From positions 3,126 to 10,929 of the forward strand of contig CALRFZ010000006.1 in NCBI GenBank assembly GCA_943357015.1: 7,804 bases of DNA. The letters run 5' to 3'. The notes below the pieces were generated by a model. The model worked only from the letters and a program-made list of their open reading frames with translations. It was not told the origin of the DNA and made no database searches. This document shows, one piece after another, positions 1-5,002 of this stretch. This DNA comes from Candidatus Staskawiczbacteria bacterium (GTDB taxonomy: Bacteria; Patescibacteriota; Minisyncoccia; Minisyncoccales; Staskawiczbacteraceae). Made by a program: the position numbers and the translations under genes. Every line of letters begins with the position of its first letter. Position 1 is the stretch's first letter.

Positions 1-41
1 GTTTCTTCTTTATTTTCTTCTGTAACGTGTTTTTTTCCCAT
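1..41 (-). CDS. rpsK: 30S ribosomal protein S11 (uS11), 5' end only
   Basis: Only the first 13 complete codons are in the window; the frame is open to the edge. The peptide reads MGKKHVTEENKEE, a charged, lysine-rich start of the kind seen in S11 of candidate-phyla bacteria, but too short to identify alone. The call rests on position: it follows rpsM in the same orientation, as in the alpha operon order rpsM-rpsK-rpsD-rpoA-rplQ. S11 sits on the platform of the small subunit near the mRNA exit. No Shine-Dalgarno sequence precedes the ATG. Another alpha-operon gene such as rpsD is possible but less likely. Confidence 0.72.
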   Translation of the reverse strand, partial: MGKKHVTEENKEE

Positions 42-76
42 AATGCTTTATTTCAGTTTCTATTAAATCAATAATC

Positions 77-104
77 AATTAATTATTTTCTAAAATTCGC
101 AAAT
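77..104. repeat. Spacer repeat copy A (rpsK upstream region)
   Basis: This is one of two copies of a 28-29 base element. It shares the 9-base start aattaatta and the 13-base end aaaattcgcaaat with copy B at 592-620; only the 6-7 bases between differ. Next to it, at 113-122 and 134-143, the 10-mer attcgaaatt occurs twice around a GAAATT-type repeat. The element lies between the rpsM stop and the rpsK start in the operon, so it is probably transcribed. Its function is unknown. Confidence 0.6.
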
Positions 105-150
105 CCTACTCTATTCGAAATTCAAAATTAGAAATTCGAAATTTAAGTAA

Positions 151-540
151 CTATGTTGGCGCTGCCGCTGGCTTTCTTCCACTACCCATAGTCTTTCTGA
201 CATTTCCTCGCACAGTCCGAGTATTGGTTTTGGTTCTTTGCCCCCTGACTGGCAATTTTTTAGAATGACGCGCGCCTCTCCAAGTACCAATATCTTTTAA
301 ACGCTTGATATTAACCATAACCTGTCTTCTTAAATCTCCTTCAATCTTATGGTTTTTTTCAATCGCTACCTTTAAAGCGTTAACATCCTCGGCGGTTAAA
401 TCCTTGGCTTTTTTATTTGGATCAATACTGGTTTCTGCCAATATTTTTTTACTCAAAGCATTACCTACTCCGTAAATATAAGTAATGGCAATGGCGATTC
501 TTTTATTGTCTGGGATTGACACCCCGGCTATTCTTGGCAT
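151..540 (-). CDS. rpsM: 30S ribosomal protein S13 (uS13)
   Basis: S13 is in the head of the small subunit, where it contacts the P-site tRNA and forms intersubunit bridges with the large subunit. The 129 residues are full length for the family (about 115-125 in most bacteria). The start MPRIAGVSIPDNKR and the YIYGVG turn at 21-26 match the N-terminal helical domain. The block GTWRGARHSKKLPVRGQRTK at 85-104, followed by TNTRTVRG (105-112), is the conserved basic part that binds 16S rRNA and tRNA. The C-terminal tail (KTMGSGRKPAAAPT) is slightly extended and rich in Ala/Pro. It sits between rpmJ and rpsK, the standard order. The ATG has no Shine-Dalgarno sequence, only A/T-rich DNA upstream. 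It most likely shares the infA promoter. Confidence 0.98.
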   Translation of the reverse strand: MPRIAGVSIPDNKRIAIAITYIYGVGNALSKKILAETSIDPNKKAKDLTAEDVNALKVAIEKNHKIEGDLRRQVMVNIKRLKDIGTWRGARHSKKLPVRGQRTKTNTRTVRGNVRKTMGSGRKPAAAPT

Positions 541-548
541 GATTTTAA

Positions 549-578
549 AATTTTGTAATTTTTAATTTTGTAATTTTA
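549..578. repeat. Two-copy 15-base tandem repeat before rpsM
   Basis: aattttgtaattttt (549-563) is followed directly by aattttgtaatttta (564-578), identical at 14 of 15 positions. It begins 8 bases upstream of the rpsM start codon, in the stretch where a ribosome would have to load. It belongs to the A/T-only spacer style of this window. Slippage is a plausible origin. No function can be read from it. Confidence 0.6.
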
Positions 579-591
579 TAAATAATTTTCT

Positions 592-620
592 AATTAATTA
601 ATTTTTAAAAATTCGCAAAT
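592..620. repeat. Spacer repeat copy B (rpsM upstream region)
   Basis: This is the second copy of the element at 77-104: the same first 9 and last 13 bases around a variable core. As in copy A, the side nearer the preceding gene carries a GAAATT-type run (641-660). The two spacers therefore share a composite layout rather than just base composition. A perfect 14-base palindrome, attttttaaaaaat, lies beside it at 627-640. Confidence 0.6.
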
Positions 621-661
621 TATGACATTTTTTAAAAAATAGAAATTAGAAATTATAAATT

Positions 662-686
662 CCATTTTTGCGATAGCAAAATATGG
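662..686 (-). other. Hairpin directly after the rpmJ stop codon
   Basis: In the transcript, CCAT plus TTTTGC can pair with GCAAAA plus ATGG: ten pairs, one bulged base at 682 and a four-base loop at 672-675. It begins on the base next to the rpmJ stop codon. The bases that follow are mixed A/T rather than a U run, so it is not a convincing rho-independent terminator. It may protect or process the mRNA between rpmJ and rpsM, or allow partial termination. Confidence 0.45.
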
Positions 687-803
687 CTAGCCTTGTCTTT
701 GTTTGTGTTTAGGATTTTTTTTGCAGATAACATAAAGACACCCCTGTCTCTTGACAACCTTACAATCATTACACATTTTTTTTACCGAAGGACGAACTTT
801 CAT
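687..803 (-). CDS. rpmJ: 50S ribosomal protein L36 (bL36), zinc-binding form
   Basis: A 38-residue gene read directly from the minus strand, starting MKVRPSVKKMCNDCKVVKRQ and ending NPKHKQRQG with a TAG stop. L36 is the smallest large-subunit protein and stabilises 23S rRNA near the base of the L7/L12 stalk. The zinc ligands are all present: Cys11, Cys14, Cys27 and His33, making this the zinc (C+) form. An extra Cys22 is not a family ligand. Length and C-terminal motif are canonical. It lies between infA and rpsM, the usual order. No Shine-Dalgarno sequence precedes it; the 116-base spacer from infA holds alternative inverted repeats. An overlapping plus-strand reading frame here is a shadow. 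Confidence 0.98.
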   Translation of the reverse strand: MKVRPSVKKMCNDCKVVKRQGCLYVICKKNPKHKQRQG

Positions 804-821
804 ACTAAATTAAAATTAAAA

Positions 822-902
822 AGGCAAAATTCAAAAATGCAATTTAAAGTAAAAAATTTTGCTTATAATATTTTTGACTTTTTGCCTGAAATTTTGAATT
901 TT
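822..902 (-). repeat. Interleaved inverted repeats in the infA-rpmJ spacer
   Basis: There are two inverted repeats: AGGCAAAA/TTTTGCCT (880-887 with 822-829, 8 bp) and AAAATTCAAAA/TTTTGAATTTT (892-902 with 826-836, 11 bp). In transcript order the arms run A1-B1-A2-B2, and A2 overlaps B2 by four bases. The two stems therefore cannot both form fully: they are mutually exclusive or at most a partial pseudoknot. The last arm ends 18 bases before the rpmJ start. The region is strongly A/T-rich, so chance pairing is possible. Confidence 0.4.
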
Positions 903-919
903 GACTTTTAATTTTTGAA

Positions 920-1213
920 TTATTTTAGCCTGTACACAATTCTCCCCTTTCCCATATCGTAATCGCTCATTTCCAGTGTTACCCGATCACCAATTAAAAT
1001 TTTAATCCGATTCAGACGCATTTTACCCGACAAAAACCCTCTGACCTCCTTTCCATCCTCCAATACTACTTTAAAAAAGGCATTTGGTAAAGCCTCAATG
1101 ACCCGACCCTCTTTCCTAACTATTTGACCAGTTCCTTGTGCGCTAGCTTCCCCTAAAGCAGGTTGAGCTGAAACTGTATTTTTTTCATTATTTATAGCTT
1201 GATCTGACTCCAT
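920..1213 (-). CDS. infA: Translation initiation factor IF-1 with N-terminal extension
   Basis: IF-1 is a single OB-fold protein that binds the A site of the 30S subunit during initiation. The OB fold is clear from about residue 35: EGRVIEALPNAFFKV, the SGKMR core motif at 62-66, then RIKILIGDRVTLEM and the end YDMGKGRIVYR. Family members have about 72 residues; this has 97. The extra 25 or so are N-terminal, polar and Ala/Gln/Glu-rich, and probably disordered. The ATG at 1213 is supported because I find no ATG, GTG or TTG in frame before the OB fold, and because a good promoter lies just upstream. There is no Shine-Dalgarno sequence, and the predicted leader is only about 9 bases. It heads the infA-rpmJ-rpsM-rpsK unit. 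Confidence 0.96.
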   Translation of the reverse strand: MESDQAINNEKNTVSAQPALGEASAQGTGQIVRKEGRVIEALPNAFFKVVLEDGKEVRGFLSGKMRLNRIKILIGDRVTLEMSDYDMGKGRIVYRLK

Positions 1214-1218
1214 ATATT

Positions 1219-1230
1219 ATGATTAATCAT
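1219..1230. promoter_or_regulatory. 12-base palindrome at the infA transcription start
   Basis: atgattaatcat is a perfect 12-base palindrome. It overlaps the last two bases of the predicted infA -10 box and covers the predicted start of transcription, six bases before the infA ATG. That position would suit an operator for a dimeric repressor. There is no regulator in the window to pair with it, so the role is inferred. Confidence 0.35.
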
Positions 1231-1257
1231 CTTATCAAATTAATTTTAAAAGGTCAA
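1229..1257 (-). promoter_or_regulatory. Promoter of infA-rpmJ-rpsM-rpsK (extended -10)
   Basis: On the minus strand TTGACC (1252-1257) matches 5 of 6 bases of the sigma-70 -35 box. It is followed by a 17-base spacer and TAAGAT (1229-1234), with TG one base before it, an extended -10. Transcription would start near 1222, leaving a leader of about 9 bases before the infA ATG. This would make the downstream ribosomal genes independent of the adk-map half of the cluster. Confidence 0.7.
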
Positions 1258-1289
1258 CCCTTAACATCCTTTGTGACAAAATTAAGGGT
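1257..1289. promoter_or_regulatory. Inverted repeat next to the infA -35 box
   Basis: acccttaa (1257-1264) and ttaagggt (1282-1289) form a perfect 8-bp inverted repeat. Inside it, tttgtgacaaa (1270-1280) is a second small symmetric element. The outer repeat touches the -35 box at 1257. It could be an operator, or a weak terminator of the baseplate-J-like gene that ends at 1320, although no clear U run follows. Confidence 0.35.
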
Positions 1290-1319
1290 AAAATGACAAC
1301 AAACCAACTCTATTTTGCA

Positions 1320-2618
1320 TTAAAAATCTAAATTTATTTTTGTCCGATTTTTATCGCTTGGCACACTTGTGACCCAAAATGGCCAAAAGTTTATTTTTAA
1401 TTCCGCCACCTTATCACCATACATTTGATTAATAATTGTCCTTACCTGATCCGCTGATTTTAAAGTAACTACATCAATTAGATCATTAACATTAATATTG
1501 TCGTAGGTTTTTAGCGACACATTAACATTAATAACTGCCTTATTTTTAATAGAACTGATTGCTTTTGAGTCGTATGTAATTTGCAAACTATCTTCAATCA
1601 AATTAACATCTTTTGATAAGGATGCCAAAACCTTGCTTTTTAACAGAGCTTCTGCGTCTTGCTTTTTAAAAACCAAAGCGGATACCTTCACATTCCCAGT
1701 TTGTGAAAATGTATCAACTACTGTATTTGGCGTTACACTACTTTTTACATCAACCACTGTACTAATAATTGCTCCGTCCAATAAAACCTCATCTTTATCA
1801 ATACTATCTTTTAAATCCCTAGTGGCATCATCCAATAGTTTTTTGGTTATAATTTCCTTAGCGCTTTCAATGTCATCACTACTAACTTTTTTCGATTTTC
1901 CAGTGGACCCACCAAACATTGCAGTGGTTGATTCGCCAGATATGCTGTAGTAATATTCTGTGCCGTTTAGCTTTGGTACAGAAAATTTAGATGCGCCAAT
2001 ATTATATTCCGCTCCCACCTGCTCGGCTATAACTTTAACGTTAATTGACCCTACCACCGTTTTACCATTCTTCTTTTGAGTCGCAGGAACAACAACTTTT
2101 TCTGTTGTCACAAAATATTTACCTGAATCAGACAAAAAATGAGTACCTTTAATTAATGTAAAGGCCGAGGTTAATTTATTAGAAACCCTAATAACGCCTG
2201 TCGCCTTACTGTCACTTAAAACTGTACTGGTAGCAGGAAATTCTTGCGAGTATTCCTTGCTTGATTGAACCTGGCGAGCCGGAATTATCTTATTATCCAA
2301 ATCTGATCTTAATGCTAAGGTGTCTATGGTTATTTTATCGCCCAAAGTAACGGTTGCAACTTTAGGGTAAATATGAATATCAGCTTGAGGAAGTTTAAAA
2401 AATGCATACGCACCGACTAAAAAAATTACCACACCAGCACCAAAAATCAATTCTTTTAATGGAAATGATTTTCCTTTTTTGATAACTGGCGCATACTCAA
2501 TATTGTCAATCTGTTTTGGCTTAGATTTTATAACACTCTTTACTGATTCTTTTTTATTTGATCTTACAACTTTAATTGCCTTTTTGGGTGGTAAAATGTC
2601 GTGCATTTTTTTAGCCAT
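1320..2618 (-). CDS. Membrane-anchored baseplate-J-like protein
   Basis: From the ATG at 2618 this is a 432-residue protein. Residues 1-55 are basic and probably cytoplasmic (MAKKMHDILPPKK at the start). A single membrane helix lies at about 56-74 (ELIFGAGVVIFLVGAYAFF), and the rest should be outside the membrane. Residues 139-237 show a pattern I know from candidate-phyla proteins annotated as baseplate J/gp47-like: ATGVIRVSN, a TTE-VVVPA segment, GSINVKVIAEQVGAEYNIG, then a GES...MFGG end. The C-terminus carries WPFWVTSVPSDKNRTKI, also typical of that group. Its function is unknown; a cell-surface or envelope role is an inference from the topology. The longer frame from 2648 adds MKISNFKFNF, which is only a translated spacer repeat, so I rejected that start. 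No Shine-Dalgarno sequence is visible. Confidence 0.72.
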   Translation of the reverse strand: MAKKMHDILPPKKAIKVVRSNKKESVKSVIKSKPKQIDNIEYAPVIKKGKSFPLKELIFGAGVVIFLVGAYAFFKLPQADIHIYPKVATVTLGDKITIDTLALRSDLDNKIIPARQVQSSKEYSQEFPATSTVLSDSKATGVIRVSNKLTSAFTLIKGTHFLSDSGKYFVTTEKVVVPATQKKNGKTVVGSINVKVIAEQVGAEYNIGASKFSVPKLNGTEYYYSISGESTTAMFGGSTGKSKKVSSDDIESAKEIITKKLLDDATRDLKDSIDKDEVLLDGAIISTVVDVKSSVTPNTVVDTFSQTGNVKVSALVFKKQDAEALLKSKVLASLSKDVNLIEDSLQITYDSKAISSIKNKAVINVNVSLKTYDNINVNDLIDVVTLKSADQVRTIINQMYGDKVAELKINFWPFWVTSVPSDKNRTKINLDF

Positions 2619-2625
2619 AAAATTG

Positions 2626-2757
2626 AATTTGAAATTTGAAATTTTCAATTTGAAATCAATTTAAAATAAATGAATTTGAAATTATTGTAAATTATCGATC
2701 TTCAAATTATAGTATTTTAAAATTTAAATATTGAATTCAAATTTCAAATTTCAAATT
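2626..2757. repeat. 19-bp inverted repeat around the alaS downstream spacer
   Basis: 2626-2644 (aatttgaaatttgaaattt) is the exact reverse complement of 2739-2757. Each arm consists of about three units of the AAATTTG/CAAATTT repeat seen in several spacers here. The arms are 94 bases apart and enclose almost the whole gap between the alaS stop and the next start. ttgaattcaa (2731-2740) is a perfect palindrome at the edge of one arm. This looks like two repeat clusters in opposite orientation rather than a terminator. Confidence 0.65.
2706..2711 (-). promoter_or_regulatory. Candidate -10 box for the baseplate-J-like gene
   Basis: TATAAT matches the consensus -10 exactly on the minus strand, in the spacer between alaS and the next gene. 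The best -35 candidates at 16-18 bases upstream are poor, and the surroundings are almost pure A/T, so it may be a chance match. If real, the leader would be about 80 bases and would include one arm of the inverted repeat. Confidence 0.3.
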
Positions 2758-2766
2758 GTAAATTAA

Positions 2767-4476
2767 CTATTCGAGCACCGCCTTTATCCTTCTCACCCCT
2801 TGAGAAGAAGCCTCTTCTTTAATAATTTTAAATTTTCCTAATTCTTTTGTATTTTGCACATGGGGACCGCCACAAAATTCTTTACTTACCGCTTTGCCAT
2901 TTTTATCTTCAATAAAATAAACGCTAACTGTATTACCATATTTTACACCAAATTCCATTTGAGCTCCAATTTTTTGCGCTTCTTCCAAAGACATTTCTCT
3001 TTTTATAACTTGAAGCCCCTGATCTATTTTTGATTGTACCATATCTTGCAACTTCTGTTTTTCCACATCTGTCAGTTTTCTGTCAAACGAAAAATCAATC
3101 CTCAATCTTTCAGAATTTATATTACTTCCCCGCTGTTTTACCTCTGAACCAAACATTTCCTGCAAGGACGCTAAAAGTAAATGATGAGCCGTATGCAACC
3201 TTACAGTTTCAGGCCTATCATCCGCCAATCCCCCTTTAAACATTCCTGCCGATGCGGTTCGTGAAAGATCTTGATGCTTCTTGAGTTCTTCAAAAAAATC
3301 TTCTCGGTTTTCCACAACCCTCATTTCCTCTAAAACTTCCAACGGAAATCCGTAAGTTTCGTAAAGCGCAAACGCAGTTTTACCATCAATTATGTCTAAT
3401 GCTTCAATTGCCTTTATCCCCCCTGCGAGAGTTTTTTCAAATTTATCGGCTTCGCTTTTGGCAATAGATAAAATAAACTTTTCATCCAAAGTATAAATAT
3501 CTTGATATATTTTAATAACCTCTTTCATTGGATCAAACAATTCATATTTATCAATACCGCGAGCGTGCACCATCATTCGGCGTAACAATCTACGCAAAAC
3601 ATAACCCTGATCCTTATTGGAAGGATTAATTCCCTCTGAAATTAAAAACACGCACGCTTTGGCGTGATCAGCAATAATTCTTTTTTTACGCTCATCAAGG
3701 TGACCGGGAAACAAAGCTAAAATCGGTGAAAATAAATCGGTTTCGTACACATTTTCATAACCATTTAAAATCGCTAGAGTCCTTTCAAAGCCCATTCCCG
3801 TATCAACATTTTTTTGCTCTGCCTCAGCATAATTACCATTTGCATCCTTGACATACTGCATAAAAACATTATTCCAAATTTCCACCCAATTTTTATTATT
3901 TGGATCAAATTCTTTTGGCGCCGAAAGATTATTTGCCTTCCAATAAAAAATTTCGGTGTCTGGACCACACGGACCTGTTTGACCTACCGGCCCCCACCAA
4001 TTATCTTCTTTCGATAAAAAAGCAATGCGTTCTTTTTTAACGCCTAAATCTTGCCATATTTTTGCCGATTCATCATCCCTTGGCGCATTATTATCACCAA
4101 TAAAACAGGAAACTGCTAATCTTTCAATGGGAATATTTAATTCTTTAGTTAAAAATTCAAAACTCCAGGTTATTGATTCTTTTTTCCAGTAATCCCCCAA
4201 GGACCAGTTTCCCAGCATCTCAAAAAAAGTTAAATGAGTATCATCGCCAACTTCATTTATATCTGCGGTTCTGATACATTTTTGAATATCAACAATTCTC
4301 TTGCCGGCTGGATGTTTTTCTCCCAATAAATATGGTACCAAAGGTTGCATTCCGGCCATAGTAAATAGGGCTGAATTATCCGCCTTACTGGGAATTAAAG
4401 AAGCGCTAGAAATGACCGCGTGACCATTTTTAGCAAAAAAATCCAGATATTTTTTTCGTAATTCGACTGATTTCAT
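2767..4476 (-). CDS. alaS: Alanyl-tRNA synthetase, short form without C-Ala domain
   Basis: It attaches alanine to tRNA-Ala and removes mischarged Ser/Gly. The class II catalytic core is complete: TFFEMLGNWSLGDY (83-96, motif 2 region), the GPCGP loop (168-172) and motif 3 NVDTGMGFER (223-232). The tRNA-binding helical region includes GYVLRRLLRRMMVHAR (291-306). The editing domain keeps its HxxxH site (His428, His432) and CxxxH site (Cys535, His539). At 569 residues it is much shorter than the usual 870 or so. The protein ends at VRRIKAVLE, exactly where the editing domain ends, so the coiled linker and C-Ala domain are absent. The stretch between the core and the editing domain is also short (about 50 residues). 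The stop is clean, with no sign of a frameshift. It has no Shine-Dalgarno sequence; a consensus -10 lies 18 bases upstream. Confidence 0.96.
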   Translation of the reverse strand: MKSVELRKKYLDFFAKNGHAVISSASLIPSKADNSALFTMAGMQPLVPYLLGEKHPAGKRIVDIQKCIRTADINEVGDDTHLTFFEMLGNWSLGDYWKKESITWSFEFLTKELNIPIERLAVSCFIGDNNAPRDDESAKIWQDLGVKKERIAFLSKEDNWWGPVGQTGPCGPDTEIFYWKANNLSAPKEFDPNNKNWVEIWNNVFMQYVKDANGNYAEAEQKNVDTGMGFERTLAILNGYENVYETDLFSPILALFPGHLDERKKRIIADHAKACVFLISEGINPSNKDQGYVLRRLLRRMMVHARGIDKYELFDPMKEVIKIYQDIYTLDEKFILSIAKSEADKFEKTLAGGIKAIEALDIIDGKTAFALYETYGFPLEVLEEMRVVENREDFFEELKKHQDLSRTASAGMFKGGLADDRPETVRLHTAHHLLLASLQEMFGSEVKQRGSNINSERLRIDFSFDRKLTDVEKQKLQDMVQSKIDQGLQVIKREMSLEEAQKIGAQMEFGVKYGNTVSVYFIEDKNGKAVSKEFCGGPHVQNTKELGKFKIIKEEASSQGVRRIKAVLE

Positions 4477-4494
4477 TAAATTATTTTAACTCAT

Positions 4495-4500
4495 ATTATA
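4495..4500 (-). promoter_or_regulatory. Candidate -10 box for alaS
   Basis: TATAAT on the minus strand ends 18 bases before the alaS ATG, giving a predicted leader of about 12 bases. It lies just past the terminator of the preceding gene, so alaS needs a promoter here. No good -35 box is seen at 16-18 bases (GCAGAA at 17) and there is no TG extension. The support is the perfect -10 and its position. Confidence 0.45.
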
Positions 4501-4528
4501 TTTTTACACAACTACTTTTCTGCGCATT

Positions 4529-4569
4529 AAAAAAGTCGCTTTTAGGTGAAAAATCACACAAAAGCGACT
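4529..4569 (-). terminator. Rho-independent terminator after the Cys/His-rich gene
   Basis: Reading the minus strand, AGTCGCTTTT (4560-4569) pairs perfectly with AAAAGCGACT (4534-4543). Inside, GTGA and TCAC (4547-4550 region with 4554-4557) extend the hairpin across a small internal loop. A run of U follows (4533-4529). The stem begins five bases after the stop codon of the gene ending at 4574. It separates tpiA and the small gene from alaS. Confidence 0.9.
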
Positions 4570-4573
4570 ATAA

Positions 4574-4939
4574 CTAAATCCAATTTACTTGCATACCATT
4601 GGCAATCAAGAAGTTCTTTAAGAGTTTTTTTGCAAAACTTTTAGGAACAATATTGCCATCAAAATCGTTTTGAAGTAAAGCTCTCAATTCCTCAAAACGA
4701 TCCCTTGGTATCATTTCCCAAAAAGCACGGTTGCAGGACCGATGATTTTGGTGCCAATACAAGCAATTGGCGTCTTTTTCCAAATCAGAATAACTGCAAC
4801 TACAATTAACTGGGTCATCAACGCCTGCCTTAAGAAGGAATTTGACAATATTTGCACTGTTACCTGTCAAAACCACTTTGTAAAATGAGTTTTTAAGCCT
4901 GAAAAATTCCTTACTGGAAGACACTAGGTTATTGGTCAT
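4574..4939 (-). CDS. Unknown small protein with a Cys/His cluster
   Basis: I do not recognise this 121-residue protein. It has no signal peptide or membrane helix. The middle holds a cluster that could bind a metal: Cys46, Cys48, Cys59, His63, His66 and Cys69, in the order C-x-C-x10-C-x3-H-x2-H-x2-C. Two flanking parts are basic and probably helical (about 11-40 and 80-117). It looks like a real gene: a textbook Shine-Dalgarno AAGGAG five bases before the ATG, and a strong terminator five bases after the stop. No convincing promoter is seen in the 63 bases after tpiA, so it may be transcribed with tpiA. The best candidate, TTGGAA-18-TAAAAA, is weak. A small zinc-dependent regulator or RNA-binding protein is a guess only. 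Confidence 0.8.
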   Translation of the reverse strand: MTNNLVSSSKEFFRLKNSFYKVVLTGNSANIVKFLLKAGVDDPVNCSCSYSDLEKDANCLYWHQNHRSCNRAFWEMIPRDRFEELRALLQNDFDGNIVPKSFAKKLLKNFLIANGMQVNWI

Positions 4940-4944
4940 CGTCT

Positions 4945-4950
4945 CTCCTT
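4945..4950 (-). promoter_or_regulatory. Strong Shine-Dalgarno of the Cys/His-rich gene
   Basis: AAGGAG lies five bases before the ATG at 4939. This is notable because the core genes of the window have no such site; only this gene and the small membrane gene at 5841-6167 do. Confidence 0.85.
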
Positions 4951-5002
4951 TAACAATGATTTTTAAGTGCTACGCAAAAGTGATTCCAAAAACTGTCACA
5001 CC

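Noticed and set aside
652..657. TATAAT in the rpmJ-rpsM spacer as an internal promoter
   Set aside because: No acceptable -35 (TTTGCT at 17, TTGCTA at 16) and the surroundings are so A/T-rich that such a match is expected by chance.
541..660. CRISPR-like or satellite array in the spacers
   Set aside because: Repeat units are short, A/T-only and irregular, without constant-length spacers.
693..911. 72-residue plus-strand frame opposite rpmJ
   Set aside because: Shadow of rpmJ and the A/T spacer; the minus strand carries a canonical L36 with all zinc ligands.
1633..1950. 105-residue plus-strand frame
   Set aside because: Lies entirely antisense to the baseplate-J-like gene, with no ribosome site or family pattern.
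2479..2664. 61-residue plus-strand frame rich in hydrophobic residues
   Set aside because: Antisense to the basic N-terminal part of the baseplate-J-like gene; the C-terminus is translated spacer repeat.
3030..3239. 69-residue plus-strand frame
   Set aside because: Antisense to the alaS editing domain, no supporting signals.
3774..4017. Short frames on both strands inside alaS
   Set aside because: Other-frame shadows of the alaS catalytic core, which is intact in its own frame.
4477..4573. T-box or other riboswitch before alaS
   Set aside because: The only structure is the terminator of the preceding gene; there is no room for a specifier stem and no T-box motif in the roughly 12-base leader.
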